44,829 bases of DNA from an uncultured Clostridia bacterium (GCA_944391825.1 CALXUZ010000004.1:1-44829); one strand, 5' to 3'. Shown: positions 24,402 through 34,082, counted from the first letter of the stretch. Translations and numbers: made by a program. The notes: a model not told the origin generated them from the letters alone.

Positions 24402-25658
24402 ATGTTTAATCACAAAATATATATCAAGTTATTAGCTTTAATTTTTGCTTTTGTTTTAATTTTTTCAAGTGCTTGTTTTGCTGGTGATAGTATTTATGTG
24501 TGGTCAACTGAAACTAAGCCAATAAACGACACAGTTGAAACAAATGCAAATACCACTGAAACTCAAGAAACTGCTACTACAAATAATTTGAATTTGGATT
24601 GTGGAAGTGCTATTTTAATAGAGCAACACTCTGGGCAAGTTTTATATGAGCAAAATATGCATGAAAAATTGCGCCCTGCAAGTGTGACAAAAATAATGAG
24701 TATTTTGCTAATTATGGAAGCAATTGATTCTGGAAGATTATCATATACTGATAAAGTGCCTTGCACAGAAAATGCAGCTAGCATGGGTGGCTCTCAAATT
24801 TGGCTAGATGTTCGCGAAGAATTAACTGTTGATGAAATGCTAAAAGCTATTTGCATAGTTTCTGCAAATGACTGCACTGTTGCAATGGCTGAATATTTAG
24901 CTGGTTCGCAAGAGTCTTTTGTGGAGCAAATGAACGCCAAAGCAAAAGAACTTGGCATGAGCGATACTACTTTTAAAAACTGCCATGGTATTGATGAAGA
25001 TGGGCATGTTACTTCTGCATATGATATTGCTTTAATGTCTAGGGAACTTTTAAATAATCACCCTGATATTACAAAATACACCACTGTATATATGGATAGT
25101 TTAAGAGATGGAAAGTCTTCGCTTGTTAATACCAATAAATTAATTAGAAATTATAAAGGCGCAACAGGTTTGAAAACTGGTTCTACTTCTGTAGCACTAT
25201 ATAATTTATCTTCAAGCGCAACTCGTGATGATTTATCTTTAATTGCAGTTATCATGAAAGCTCCAACAAGTGCAATTCGTTTTTCAAATGCGCAAAAGTT
25301 ATTGGATTATGGATTTAATAATTTTCAATATAAGAAACTCGCTAGTAAAGGTGATACATTAAAAAGCGTAAGCGTTAATAAAGGAATTGAAACAACTGTT
25401 AATGGAATTTTAGAAAATGATAGTGGAGTATTAATTCAAAAGGGGCAAGATAAAAATATTCAGCAAGTAATGGAACTACCAGAAAGTTTGCAAGCCCCTA
25501 TTACACAAGGTCAAACCATTGGAAGCATAACATACACTTTAGATGGTAAAGAGATTGGAAAAGTAAATATTGTAGCTGAAAAAACTATTGAAAAAAATTC
25601 CGCTTTTAATATGCTAGAGTCTATTTATTCTAAGTGGTTTTCTTTACTTCGAACGTAA
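24402..25658 (+). CDS. dacF: D-alanyl-D-alanine carboxypeptidase (DacF/DacA family)
   Basis: A 418-aa secreted penicillin-binding protein of family S11. A signal peptide (KLLALIFAFVLIFSSACFA) ends near residue 28. The catalytic motifs are SxxK in RPASVTKIMSILL, SxN in VSANDC and KTG in GLKTGSTSVA. A C-terminal beta domain and amphipathic tail (SAFNMLESIYSKWFSLLRT) follow. It trims the terminal D-Ala of peptidoglycan stem peptides. The ATG at 24402 has GGGAGG 7 bases upstream. Symbol dacF is a family guess, since spoIIA is not adjacent. Confidence 0.93.
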   Translation: MFNHKIYIKLLALIFAFVLIFSSACFAGDSIYVWSTETKPINDTVETNANTTETQETATTNNLNLDCGSAILIEQHSGQVLYEQNMHEKLRPASVTKIMSILLIMEAIDSGRLSYTDKVPCTENAASMGGSQIWLDVREELTVDEMLKAICIVSANDCTVAMAEYLAGSQESFVEQMNAKAKELGMSDTTFKNCHGIDEDGHVTSAYDIALMSRELLNNHPDITKYTTVYMDSLRDGKSSLVNTNKLIRNYKGATGLKTGSTSVALYNLSSSATRDDLSLIAVIMKAPTSAIRFSNAQKLLDYGFNNFQYKKLASKGDTLKSVSVNKGIETTVNGILENDSGVLIQKGQDKNIQQVMELPESLQAPITQGQTIGSITYTLDGKEIGKVNIVAEKTIEKNSAFNMLESIYSKWFSLLRT

Positions 25659-25660
25659 GC

Positions 25661-25689
25661 AAAAATCTCTCGGTTCCCGAGAGATTTTT
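25661..25689. terminator. Strong bidirectional terminator
   Basis: AAAAATCTCTCGG (25661-25673) and CCGAGAGATTTTT (25677-25689) form a 13-bp perfect stem. It lies between the convergent dacF and gerW stops, two bases past the first, with A and T runs at the stem ends. Confidence 0.92.
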
Positions 25690-25697
25690 CATTGCTC

Positions 25698-26330
25698 TTA
25701 TTCGTCATATCGCGTTTGTTCTTCTTCTGGCTCCTCATATTCATACTCATATTCCATTGGTTCTGGTTTTGTAGCCCTACTTCTTCTTGGTTTTGTTTTA
25801 CTTATTATATTTGTTGCATCTGTATTTTCTGCAATATTTTCCAAAGTTTCTTTTATTTCACGTCTTGTCCTTTCTTTGTTTTTTAGTTCTTCTTTTCTTT
25901 CTTCTTTTTTGTTTTGCATGCTTTTATTTAAGTAGCTATTTAATTTATCCATTAAATCTGGTACATAGTCTAACAATCTATCAACACAAGAGCCATGCTC
26001 AATAGGGAGTAATTTTACAGTATTTTGCTGTACAATTAAAAAAGCAACTGGTGATATAGAAACTCCTGCTCCACTACCACCGCCAAATGGAAGCCTATAT
26101 TGTATTGCTTCTTCCTTATCTCTTTTTGTATATTCATCAATGGTTTCTCCTTTAAATTCACTTCCACCGGCAGCAAAACCAAATCCCACCTTTGAAATTG
26201 GAATAATAATAACATTATTACTTGTTTCTATTGGCTCACCTATAATTGTGTTAACATCTATCATATCTTGAATGCTATTCATAGCTGTAACCATAAGACC
26301 TTCTATTGGATGCTGTTCGTTCATTTTCAT
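25698..26330 (-). CDS. ytfJ: GerW/YtfJ family sporulation protein with acidic tail
   Basis: A 210-aa protein. Residues 1-125 are the GerW/YtfJ domain: HPIEGLMVTAMNSIQDMIDV, VIIIPISKVGFGFAAGGSEF, then PFGGGSGAGVSISPVAFLIV. In Bacillus megaterium GerW is needed for activity of the germination lytic enzyme SleB. Residues about 135-210 are a charged extension not seen in short Bacillus homologues, basic then Glu/Tyr-rich (EPMEYEYEYEEPEEEQTRYD). The ATG at 26330 lies 5 bases after AGGAAG; ATG at 26324 is an alternative. The start lies inside the end of the upstream DUF2953 gene, a 56-base overlap. Confidence 0.93.
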   Translation of the reverse strand: MKMNEQHPIEGLMVTAMNSIQDMIDVNTIIGEPIETSNNVIIIPISKVGFGFAAGGSEFKGETIDEYTKRDKEEAIQYRLPFGGGSGAGVSISPVAFLIVQQNTVKLLPIEHGSCVDRLLDYVPDLMDKLNSYLNKSMQNKKEERKEELKNKERTRREIKETLENIAENTDATNIISKTKPRRSRATKPEPMEYEYEYEEPEEEQTRYDE

Positions 26331-26913
26331 CACTTCTTCCTTTCTTTACAAATAAATATATTACATTTATAATATGTACCATTTTTACCTGAATTATACA
26401 ATTGAATTCAATTTTGTATAAATTTCTGTTTTTATAAACTGGCTCTATTATATATTTGTAATTTTCTTTTTTTAGGTTTACTGCAACATGTGGTAACCAT
26501 ATTGAAATAATTGCAGAAAGGCTTGAAACTAAAAACGCAGTACTAATTGGGCTCTCTAACCCTAAGTTTGCTTTTAAGTTTAGATATGGTACTTGTATAT
26601 TTAATTTTTTAAATATTTTTAAATATTCCCATTTAAAATCTTTTTCCAATTTTTTCAAGTCTAAATTTTCCAACTTAATTTTTGAATATAATTTTTCAGC
26701 TTTTTCTTTATCTAGTTTTACTGAAATCCATTTTATTTTATTAAACAAATAAAATGCTAATATGATTTGAAATTTTGAATTACTATCTCTTTTTTCGTTC
26801 ATATTAGTTAAATATAAATTTTTTATATCTATTCTATAAGTCGAAAGCAATACAAAAATAACAAAAGTTAATACTAAAATTAGAATTGCTAATAAAATAA
26901 AAACTAATACCAT
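26275..26913 (-). CDS. ytfI: DUF2953 membrane protein (YtfI-like)
   Basis: A 212-aa protein. Residues 2-25 form an N-terminal TM helix (LVFILLAILILVLTFVIFVL). The rest is basic and largely soluble with a family-like segment PISTAFLVSSLSAIISIWLP and FNCIIQVKMVHIINVIYLF near the end. DUF2953/YtfI proteins precede ytfJ in Bacillus and many Clostridia, and that context supports the call. Function is unknown, though forespore expression is typical. Its last 56 bases overlap the start of ytfJ in another frame. Confidence 0.82.
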   Translation of the reverse strand: MVLVFILLAILILVLTFVIFVLLSTYRIDIKNLYLTNMNEKRDSNSKFQIILAFYLFNKIKWISVKLDKEKAEKLYSKIKLENLDLKKLEKDFKWEYLKIFKKLNIQVPYLNLKANLGLESPISTAFLVSSLSAIISIWLPHVAVNLKKENYKYIIEPVYKNRNLYKIEFNCIIQVKMVHIINVIYLFVKKGRSDENERTASNRRSYGYSYE

Positions 26914-26968
26914 TTTAACCTCCTATAATGAAAGTTATTTAGTATTAGTTTTCCCTATTTTACCAATT

Positions 26969-27730
26969 TTAAACTACTTTTTTACTTCTTTTTTCAACCG
27001 TTATGTCTCCAAAAATTTCATTCTGCTCTGTTGTCACTTTACTTCTTCTAGATAATTCTAGTAATCCTGTAAATGCTGTAACCATTTCTTGCTTATTACA
27101 TTTTCTAGAAGAAAATAATTTATTAAATACAAATTTCTTTTTGTTTAGTAGCTCTCTAAACATTACTTTTACTTTGCTTCCTACTGTGTAATTGTCTGTA
27201 ATTGCTATTTTTTCAATGTTTTGAGCATTTTGATTTACCTTTTGCTCATTTCTTTCAATAATTTCTCTATATATTTGTGGTATTACATCTTTTGTGTAAT
27301 TTAACTCTAGTTTTTGTTTAGGAAGTTCAATAATTTCTGGTAATTTAAAAATTCTTTTTGAATTTTCTTCACATGCTTCTCTAAGTTTTTTTGTAATTTC
27401 CTTGTATTTTTTATATTCAATAATTCTTTTTAATAATTCTTCTTCTGTTAATTCTTTCTCATCTTCTGCCTCGGTGTTTGGAAGTAGGCTTTTAGATTTT
27501 AAGTATAACAGTGTTGAAGCCATTATTAAAAATTCACTTGCAATTTCTAAGTTCATTTGTTCCATTTGATTTAAATATTCCATGTATTGGTCTGTAATTT
27601 CACTAATTTTTATATCACAAATATCCATCTTATTTTTATCAATTAAATGACATAATAAATCAAGTGGTCCTTCAAAATTTTCTATTTTTATTTTGTATTT
27701 ATTTGTTTCTAATGTTAAAACATTTTGCAT
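26969..27730 (-). CDS. scpA: Segregation and condensation protein A
   Basis: A 253-aa kleisin subunit of the SMC-ScpAB condensin. The N-terminal SMC-binding part carries YKIKIENFEGPLDLLCHLID, KNKMDICDIKISEITDQYME and the helix ASEFLIMASTLLYLKSKSLL. The C-terminal winged-helix part ends EMVTAFTGLLELSRRSKVTT. It acts in chromosome compaction and segregation. ScpB and Smc are not in the window. It lies 18 bases after recX, so it is probably co-transcribed with recA-recX. Confidence 0.96.
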   Translation of the reverse strand: MQNVLTLETNKYKIKIENFEGPLDLLCHLIDKNKMDICDIKISEITDQYMEYLNQMEQMNLEIASEFLIMASTLLYLKSKSLLPNTEAEDEKELTEEELLKRIIEYKKYKEITKKLREACEENSKRIFKLPEIIELPKQKLELNYTKDVIPQIYREIIERNEQKVNQNAQNIEKIAITDNYTVGSKVKVMFRELLNKKKFVFNKLFSSRKCNKQEMVTAFTGLLELSRRSKVTTEQNEIFGDITVEKRSKKVV

Positions 27731-27748
27731 TGTTTTTCTCCTTGCATT

Positions 27749-28321
27749 TTAAGTATCTTCATCAATTTGGTCAAGTGCTTGTTTTATGCTTTCTTTTTTA
27801 TAACCTTTTCTGTATAAAAAAGCATTTATGTCTTCTTGCTCCATTTGGTTTTGCTTTTTTAATATTATTTTTTTTGCACAGTTTATTTCATATTGCTCTA
27901 GTTCTTCTTTATTTTCACTAAAATATGTATCTATTATATCATTATTAAGTCCTTTTGCATATAATTTGTTTTTTATTTCCTTTAATGAAAGTGTGTTAAT
28001 TGCCAAAAATTCATTTACTGCTTTTTGTATATAGTTTTCATCACTTATATATCCATTTTCTTTCAAGTTTTCTATAACATCTTCTAGCATATTTTGGTCT
28101 ATATCAGAAGAAGAGAACTTTTGTCTCACTTCATTTTCAGTTCTCTTCTTATATAGTACATATTTTAATACTTTTGTTTTTAATTTATCAAATTCCTCAG
28201 TTTTGCTACTATCCTTTTCTGTGATTTGTGACGTATTTTTTGAACCTGTTTTTATAATAGAATCAATATATTCTCTAATATCTTCTATTGAAGAATTTTT
28301 ATTTAGTTTCGTCATCTTCAC
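27749..28321 (-). CDS. recX: Regulatory protein RecX
   Basis: A 190-aa all-helical protein of repeated three-helix units: [40 protein letters not shown] and [17 protein letters not shown]. RecX modulates RecA filaments. It is shorter than Bacillus RecX (about 264 aa) but near the clostridial range. Its start lies inside the recA 3' end (23-base overlap), which indicates translational coupling and fixes the partner. Confidence 0.93.
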   Translation of the reverse strand: MKMTKLNKNSSIEDIREYIDSIIKTGSKNTSQITEKDSSKTEEFDKLKTKVLKYVLYKKRTENEVRQKFSSSDIDQNMLEDVIENLKENGYISDENYIQKAVNEFLAINTLSLKEIKNKLYAKGLNNDIIDTYFSENKEELEQYEINCAKKIILKKQNQMEQEDINAFLYRKGYKKESIKQALDQIDEDT

Positions 28322-29360
28322 TCTCCTGATTTATTTTTTCATCATCACCAAGGCTTTGTTCAAATGCTTGTGCATAATTTTCCCTAATTTTTTCTTCTAA
28401 TTCATTGGCGATTTCAGGATTTTCTTGTAAATACGATTTTACATTTTCTCTACCTTGGCCAATTCTTTCTCCATTATAGCTAAACCATGAACCACTTTTT
28501 TCAATTATATTTAAGTTTACTGCAATATCTAACAAGTTACCTTCTTTTGAAATCCCCTTGCCATATATAATATCAAATTCAGCTTCTCTAAATGGTGGAG
28601 CAACTTTGTTTTTTACAACTTTTACTCTTGTACGGTTACCAACCACATCTCCATCTTGCTTAATACTTTCTACTCTTCTAATATCTAATCTAACAGATGC
28701 ATAGAATTTTAATGCTCTACCACCTGGTGTAGTTTCTGGGTTTCCAAACATAACACCAACTTTTTCTCTTAATTGGTTTATAAATACAATTACACATTTA
28801 GACTTATTAATAACACCTGCTAATTTTCTTAATGCTTGTGACATTAGCCTAGCTTGTAAACCAACATGGGCATCTCCCATATCTCCATCTATTTCTGCCT
28901 TTGGCACTAATGCTGCAACAGAGTCAACTACAATTATATCTAATGCACCACTTCTGACCAAAGCTTCTGCAATCTCTAGTGCTTGCTCACCAGTATCTGG
29001 CTGAGAAACAATTAAATTATCAATATCTACACCTAAATGTTTTGCATATACTGGGTCCAGTGCATGCTCTGCATCTATAAAAGCTGCCTCTCCACCCATT
29101 TTTTGAGCTTCTGCTATCATGTGTAATGCTAATGTAGTTTTTCCAGAAGATTCTGGTCCAAATACTTCTATAATTCTTCCCCTAGGAATACCACCAATTC
29201 CTAGTGCAATATCTAAACTTAAAGCTCCTGTTGGTATCGCTTCAACACTCATTGCTGAAAAATCACCTAATTTCATAACAGAACCTTTACCAAATTGTTT
29301 TTCGATTTGCCCCAATGCTGCTTCTAGTGCTTTCATTTTTTCTGAATTTTCATTACTCAT
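28299..29360 (-). CDS. recA: Recombinase RecA
   Basis: A 353-aa RecA. Walker A is [13 protein letters not shown], Walker B is [18 protein letters not shown], loop L1 follows with [20 protein letters not shown], and loop L2 [20 protein letters not shown]. It forms filaments on single-stranded DNA for homologous repair and triggers LexA self-cleavage. TAGGAGG precedes the ATG. A consensus promoter and a LexA-like box lie directly upstream. The acidic C-terminus (ESEDDETK) overlaps recX. Confidence 0.99.
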   Translation of the reverse strand: MSNENSEKMKALEAALGQIEKQFGKGSVMKLGDFSAMSVEAIPTGALSLDIALGIGGIPRGRIIEVFGPESSGKTTLALHMIAEAQKMGGEAAFIDAEHALDPVYAKHLGVDIDNLIVSQPDTGEQALEIAEALVRSGALDIIVVDSVAALVPKAEIDGDMGDAHVGLQARLMSQALRKLAGVINKSKCVIVFINQLREKVGVMFGNPETTPGGRALKFYASVRLDIRRVESIKQDGDVVGNRTRVKVVKNKVAPPFREAEFDIIYGKGISKEGNLLDIAVNLNIIEKSGSWFSYNGERIGQGRENVKSYLQENPEIANELEEKIRENYAQAFEQSLGDDEKINQESEDDETK

Positions 29361-29390
29361 TTTTTATTCCTCCTAGTTTTGTTTTAATAT

Positions 29391-29402
29391 AAACGCTTGT
29401 TT
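29391..29402 (-). promoter_or_regulatory. Candidate LexA (SOS) operator of recA
   Basis: The minus strand reads AAACAAGCGTTT, which matches the Gram-positive LexA core GAACRNRYGTTY at 11 of 12 positions (the first base differs). It begins 6 bases past the -10 box, over the transcription start, as expected for a repressor. Confidence 0.65.
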
Positions 29403-29408
29403 GGTATT

Positions 29409-29436
29409 ATTATATCTTATTATTTTTATTTGTCAA
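29409..29436 (-). promoter_or_regulatory. Consensus sigma-A promoter of recA
   Basis: On the minus strand TTGACA (29431-29436), a 16-base spacer and TATAAT (29409-29414), about 50 bases before the recA start. Confidence 0.85.
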
Positions 29437-29457
29437 GCATTTTTTGAAATTTTTTTG

Positions 29458-31050
29458 CTATTGTTTATACCAATTACTAAAATTATAAAATATGCTGTAG
29501 TTGTTAGGGGTTATATCCCCCATCAAATTAGGGTTATATGCTACTACTACTTTATTTCTGTATAAGCCAATATATGGTACTTCTTCTTTGTAAATTTCTA
29601 CTATTCTACTATATTTTTCTTTTTGTAATTCTTCTGATGATGCTGAATCCGCTTCATCTAAAATCTGTTTTACTTCTTCATTTGTGTAATTCGCTAAATT
29701 ATTTTCACCTAAAAAAGTGTTAAGTTCAGGGCTGTAGCCGTTATATACACCTGTTAAAATAATTTCATAATTGTGGTTTTCTAGTATAGCCTCATAGCTT
29801 TTTTCTGATAATTCCTGAATAGTTATTTCAATTCCTATATTAGCAAGTTGTTCTTTTATTTCTTCTGCTACTTTTAATCTTTGTTTATTTTCCTTATTTA
29901 CAGCCAAATTAAAATTTAGAGTTCTTGTTCTACCATCAATTTCTTTAGACCACATTCCATATTCATATTTCCAACCCGCTTCTTCCAAAATTTCTTTAGC
30001 CTCTTGCTGGTTAAAGTTTGTAGTTAAATCCAAATTTTGCATTAAGTAGCATCCATAATCTAATGGAAAATTTGAAACATATGCATGATTTTCTAAAATA
30101 GCTGTTACAATTTTTTGTTTATCAATTGCTTTTTCAATAGCATTTCTTACTTCAATATTTTGTAAAACTACATTTTCACAATTAAATGCTAAATAATCAT
30201 ATTCTCTACCTGCATATTCTTTTTTTTGGTAGCCCATACTTCCAATATATTCTTCATAATTTGCATTTTCTGTATTTATTAGGTCAATATTTCCAGTTTT
30301 AAAATTGTTATATTCATCACCAGTTGTCTCATAAATATGCACTGTAATAGTCTCAATATTTGGATTTTCATCATCTATTCCATGCCATTTTCCATTTTTA
30401 CTTAGTGTTATTTTAGAACTACTTAATTTTTCAATTTTGTATTTTCCAGTTCCTAAAGGGATTTCATTTGACTTTTCAATGTCTTTTCCTTCATATTGTT
30501 CTTTTGAAAGTATTGGGAAAATTAGCTGATATTCGAAAAATGCTACTTTTTTATTTAATCCAATACGAATTGTATGATCATCTACAATTTCTACATTACT
30601 AATATTTTTTACATTTTCGTAATAAGTAGAATTTTTATTTTTCTTTATACTATCAATTGTAAATTTCACATCATCTGCTGTAAATTCTTTTCCATTTTGC
30701 CAAGTTACATTTTCCTTTAATTTAACAACATAAGTTCTTTCAGATAATTCTGACCACTCGGTGGCTAGGCAATTTTTTATTTTATAATTCTCAGTTATTT
30801 CAAGTAGTGGCTCAAATATAAGTGAGCCAAGCTGAATTACTTCTCTATTTTTTGTAATAATTGGGTTTATATTATCAAAATTAGAAACTCCTAAATTTAT
30901 GCTAGTTATCATATTTATTTTTTCGTATTTTACATCTATATTACTTGGCTTTTTTTCTTTATTATTAAAGAAATTTAGGTAAATAACAACTGCAATAATA
31001 GCAAATATGATTAATAAGATAAGAAAAATTTTAAATTTGTTAATTTTCAT
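29458..31050 (-). CDS. Orphan peptide-binding protein (SBP family 5), membrane-anchored
   Basis: A 530-aa OppA/DppA-like solute-binding protein. After a basic start, residues 7-28 are one TM helix (IFLILLIIFAIIAVVIYLNF) with no lipobox cysteine, so it is anchored rather than lipid-modified. The family signature is around LIFEPLLEITENYKIKNCLA, then TWQNGKEFTADDVKFTIDSI. The end, SGEV-like in relatives, reads YIGLYRNKVVVAYNPNLMGD. No permease or ATPase gene accompanies it. The ATG at 31050 is chosen as directly before the TM; AAAGGAG lies 12 bases upstream. An in-frame ATG at 31074 has no site. Peptide or signal sensing is possible. Confidence 0.88.
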   Translation of the reverse strand: MKINKFKIFLILLIIFAIIAVVIYLNFFNNKEKKPSNIDVKYEKINMITSINLGVSNFDNINPIITKNREVIQLGSLIFEPLLEITENYKIKNCLATEWSELSERTYVVKLKENVTWQNGKEFTADDVKFTIDSIKKNKNSTYYENVKNISNVEIVDDHTIRIGLNKKVAFFEYQLIFPILSKEQYEGKDIEKSNEIPLGTGKYKIEKLSSSKITLSKNGKWHGIDDENPNIETITVHIYETTGDEYNNFKTGNIDLINTENANYEEYIGSMGYQKKEYAGREYDYLAFNCENVVLQNIEVRNAIEKAIDKQKIVTAILENHAYVSNFPLDYGCYLMQNLDLTTNFNQQEAKEILEEAGWKYEYGMWSKEIDGRTRTLNFNLAVNKENKQRLKVAEEIKEQLANIGIEITIQELSEKSYEAILENHNYEIILTGVYNGYSPELNTFLGENNLANYTNEEVKQILDEADSASSEELQKEKYSRIVEIYKEEVPYIGLYRNKVVVAYNPNLMGDITPNNYSIFYNFSNWYKQ

Positions 31051-31126
31051 GTAATGCACTTTCTCCTTTTTCATACGCTATATATCATATACTATATCAA
31101 TAACTTTTTCAAGGAATTTTTTATAC

Positions 31127-31160
31127 AAAAAGGCACAAAAACATTTTATATTTTTGTGCC
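31127..31160 (-). terminator. Terminator of spoVS
   Basis: The minus-strand hairpin GGCACAAAAAT / TTTTTGTGCC (31132-31160) is followed by a T5 run (31127-31131). Confidence 0.85.
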
Positions 31161-31187
31161 CCTATTTAAAAATGATTTTATATCATT

Positions 31188-31451
31188 TTATTTTCTACTT
31201 TCCACAATTAACTTTATACCTGTTCTATCTTCTCCTTCCACCTCTACTTCTGCAAATGCAGGTATACATACTAAGTCTACTCCAGCTGGTGCTACAAATC
31301 CTCTTGCTATTGCAATGGCTTTTACTGCTTGGTTAAGCGCTCCTGCTCCTATTGCTTGCATTTCTGCTTTGTTAGATTCTTTTACCAAACCAGCAATTGC
31401 TCCTGCTACTGAATTTGGATTTGATTTTGATGAGATTTTTAAAATTTCCAT
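31188..31451 (-). CDS. spoVS: Stage V sporulation protein S
   Basis: An 87-aa, nearly invariant Alba-like small protein: MEILKISSKSNPNSVAGAIA, GLVKESNKAEMQAIGAGALN, QAVKAIAIARGFVAPAGVDL, then CIPAFAEVEVEGEDRTGIKL. It acts after asymmetric division in Bacillus sporulation and affects coat formation; the mechanism is unclear. AGGAGG precedes the ATG. It has its own promoter and terminator, downstream of ymdB, as in other Firmicutes (rny-ymdB-spoVS). Confidence 0.98.
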   Translation of the reverse strand: MEILKISSKSNPNSVAGAIAGLVKESNKAEMQAIGAGALNQAVKAIAIARGFVAPAGVDLVCIPAFAEVEVEGEDRTGIKLIVESRK

Positions 31452-31497
31452 TTTTTGCCTCCTATATTTTATTTTTTTGTTTCAGTGAACAGTTTTA

Positions 31498-31526
31498 GTT
31501 ATATTATATTTTTAAAATTTTGTCTA
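31498..31526 (-). promoter_or_regulatory. Sigma-A-like promoter of spoVS
   Basis: On the minus strand TAGACA (31521-31526), a 17-base spacer and TATAAC (31498-31503). In Bacillus spoVS is read by sigma-H; a clear sigma-H pattern was not seen here. Confidence 0.55.
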
Positions 31527-31583
31527 GTCTTTTTTGGAAAAAAGTGGAAATTTTTCATCGCATTTTTTTACATTTTTTGTCAG

Positions 31584-32357
31584 TTACTTTATATATATTC
31601 TTAAAATTTCATCAGTTCTACAGTTTTCATCATTTATTTTATAAATCGCCCCATTAAATATGCAGTCACCATCTGCCAGCTTATATCTTTCAGGTAAAGA
31701 AGTTACAAATCTTTTAATAGAAGCTTCTACTTCCATGCCTATTACGGATTTTTTAGGTCCAGTCATGCCTAGGTCTGTAATATATCCCATGCCTTTTTCT
31801 GTTACTTCTTCATCTGCAGTTTGCACATGTGTATGTGTGCCAAAAAGACCTGTTATTTCACCGTCTAAATAATATTTCATAGCAATTTTTTCAGCTGTTG
31901 CTTCTGCATGGAATTCAACAAAAATTATATCTACTCTGCCAGATATCTCTTCTAAAATCTCCTTAACTTTAGTAAATGGATTTTCAGATAGTACCCCCAT
32001 ATCAGTTCTACCAATTAAATCTATAACTGCAATTTTTTTGCCTTTGCACTCATATATTCCATAGCCCCTACCTTGCAAACCTTTTGAATAATTTGCTGGT
32101 CTTAATATCTTAGGGTGATTTATAAATTCAAAAACATCCTTTTTAGCCCATGTGTGGTTTCCTAGTGTAATGGCATCTACATTTAATCTTAAAAGTCTAT
32201 TAAAACTTTTTTGGTTAATTCCCATACCACCTGCAACATTTTCACTATTTACTATTGTAAAGTCAATTTTATATTCTTCTTTAATTTTAGGCAAAACCTG
32301 CTCTAATTTATCCAAACCATTTTCTCCAACAATATCTCCAACTGCTAGTATATTCAT
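31584..32357 (-). CDS. ymdB: YmdB family metallophosphoesterase
   Basis: A 257-aa dimetal phosphoesterase (TIGR00282 family). The metal-binding motifs are ILAVGDIVGENG, VNSENVAGGMGI, TLGNHTW, VEFHAEATAEK and GTHTHVQTADE. Bacillus YmdB has phosphodiesterase activity on cyclic nucleotides such as 2',3'-cAMP and affects biofilm and motility gene expression. The gene lies 88 bases after rny, with a terminator in between. Confidence 0.96.
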   Translation of the reverse strand: MNILAVGDIVGENGLDKLEQVLPKIKEEYKIDFTIVNSENVAGGMGINQKSFNRLLRLNVDAITLGNHTWAKKDVFEFINHPKILRPANYSKGLQGRGYGIYECKGKKIAVIDLIGRTDMGVLSENPFTKVKEILEEISGRVDIIFVEFHAEATAEKIAMKYYLDGEITGLFGTHTHVQTADEEVTEKGMGYITDLGMTGPKKSVIGMEVEASIKRFVTSLPERYKLADGDCIFNGAIYKINDENCRTDEILRIYIK

Positions 32358-32414
32358 TTAAATCACTTTCCTTTCACATCTTATATAATACTATATATTT
32401 TAATTTTATACAAG

Positions 32415-32445
32415 AAAAAAAGGAGACATTTTAAATATGTCTCCT
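32415..32445 (-). terminator. Terminator of rny
   Basis: The minus-strand hairpin AGGAGACAT / ATGTCTCCT (32421-32445), with a 7-base loop, is followed by a T-run. It starts directly at the rny stop codon. Confidence 0.88.
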
Positions 32446-33987
32446 CTATTTTGCGTAGTCAACGACTCTTGTTTCTCTGACTACATTTACTTTTATTTGT
32501 CCTGGATATTCCATTTCGTCTTCAAGTTTTTTAGCAATATTCCTTGCCATTAAAGTCATTTGATTATCATCTACTTTATCAGGTTTTACAATAATTCTAA
32601 TTTCTCTACCTGCTTGAATAGCGAAAGATTTATCAACACCTTCAAAAGAATCTGCAATACTTTCTAATTGCTCTAATCTCTTAATGTATGCTTCTAAAGT
32701 TTCCCTTCTTGCACCAGGTCTTGATGCTGAAATTGCATCTGCTGCTTGAATTAAAACTGCTTCAACAGTTTTAGGTTCCACATCCCCATGATGTGCTTGT
32801 ACTGCATTTATTACATTTTCATTTTCTTTGTATCGTTTTAGCACTTCAACACCTAATTCAACATGTGTTCCTTCCATATCATGATCTAGTGCCTTTCCAA
32901 TATCATGTAATAATCCTGCACGTCTAGCAAGTGTAGCATCCAATCCTAATTCTTCTGCCATTATTCTTGCCAAGTTTGAAACTTCTATTGAGTGATTTAG
33001 CACGTTTTGCCCATAACTTGTCCTATATTTTAGTTTACCAATTAATTTAACAAGGTCTGGGTGTAAACCAACCACTCCAGTTTCTAAAGTTGCTCTTTCT
33101 CCTTCTTCTTTAATAGTTTGCTCAACTTCTTGTTTTGCTTTTTCTACCATTTCCTCAATTTTTGCTGGATGAATTCTTCCATCATCAATTAATTTTTCAA
33201 GAGCAATTCTTGCAACTTCTCTTCTTAATGGGTCAAAACCTGAAATAACAACAGCTTCAGGTGTATCATCAATAATTAAGTCAATTCCTGTTAATGTTTC
33301 TAAAGTTTTTATGTTTCTACCTTCTCTACCTATAATTCTTCCTTTCATATCATCATTTGGAAGTGATACTATAGATACTGTAGTTTCTGAAGTATGGTCT
33401 GCTGCACATTTTTGAATAGCATAACCTATAACTTCTTTTGCATTTTTATCTGCTTCTTCTTTTACCTTTGCTTCCATTTCTCTTACTAAGTTAGCCTTTT
33501 CTGCTGTTAGTTGTTTTTCCATTTCTGAAAGTAATTGTTTTTTTGCATCTTCTTTTGATAATCCAGAAATTTTTTGTAATTCGTTCATTTGTCTGTTAAA
33601 AATTTCATTAATATCGTTTTTCTTAGCATCTAATTCTTGATATTTTCTGTCCAATTCTTTTTCCCTTTTATCAACGATGTTTTGCTTTCTTTCCAAATTT
33701 TCTTCTTTCTGAATTAATCTTCTTTCTTGACTTTGAACTTCGCCTCTTCTTTCTCTAATTTCTTGGTCTAAGTCTTTTCTGGCATTCATAATTTCTTCTT
33801 TAGCTTTAAAAATTTCTTCTTTCTTTTTATTTTCTGCCTCTATGTTTGCCATTTCAAGTATTTTTTTTGCTTCATTTTCTGCACTTTGCATTTTAGACTC
33901 AGCAATTTTTTTTCTTGCAAAAATTCCAACAAATGTAAAAATTACTGCTGAAACTAGAAAAACGGCGATATTGATTACGATATCCAT
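32446..33987 (-). CDS. rny: Ribonuclease Y
   Basis: A 513-aa membrane-bound endoribonuclease that starts mRNA decay. Residues 3-24 are the membrane anchor ([20 protein letters not shown]). Residues 30-200 form a long Glu/Lys-rich coiled coil. The KH domain has [20 protein letters not shown], and the HD domain [20 protein letters not shown]. The C-terminal domain ends [20 protein letters not shown]. The length is normal. It is read from a consensus promoter at 34083-34111. Confidence 0.98.
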   Translation of the reverse strand: MDIVINIAVFLVSAVIFTFVGIFARKKIAESKMQSAENEAKKILEMANIEAENKKKEEIFKAKEEIMNARKDLDQEIRERRGEVQSQERRLIQKEENLERKQNIVDKREKELDRKYQELDAKKNDINEIFNRQMNELQKISGLSKEDAKKQLLSEMEKQLTAEKANLVREMEAKVKEEADKNAKEVIGYAIQKCAADHTSETTVSIVSLPNDDMKGRIIGREGRNIKTLETLTGIDLIIDDTPEAVVISGFDPLRREVARIALEKLIDDGRIHPAKIEEMVEKAKQEVEQTIKEEGERATLETGVVGLHPDLVKLIGKLKYRTSYGQNVLNHSIEVSNLARIMAEELGLDATLARRAGLLHDIGKALDHDMEGTHVELGVEVLKRYKENENVINAVQAHHGDVEPKTVEAVLIQAADAISASRPGARRETLEAYIKRLEQLESIADSFEGVDKSFAIQAGREIRIIVKPDKVDDNQMTLMARNIAKKLEDEMEYPGQIKVNVVRETRVVDYAK

Positions 33988-34082
33988 AATCTTTTACACC
34001 TCTTTCTTATTTAATTTTCAATGTACTAAATATATCTAAATTTATATAAAAATTTTTAAAATATATTTTTTTCCACACTTAT

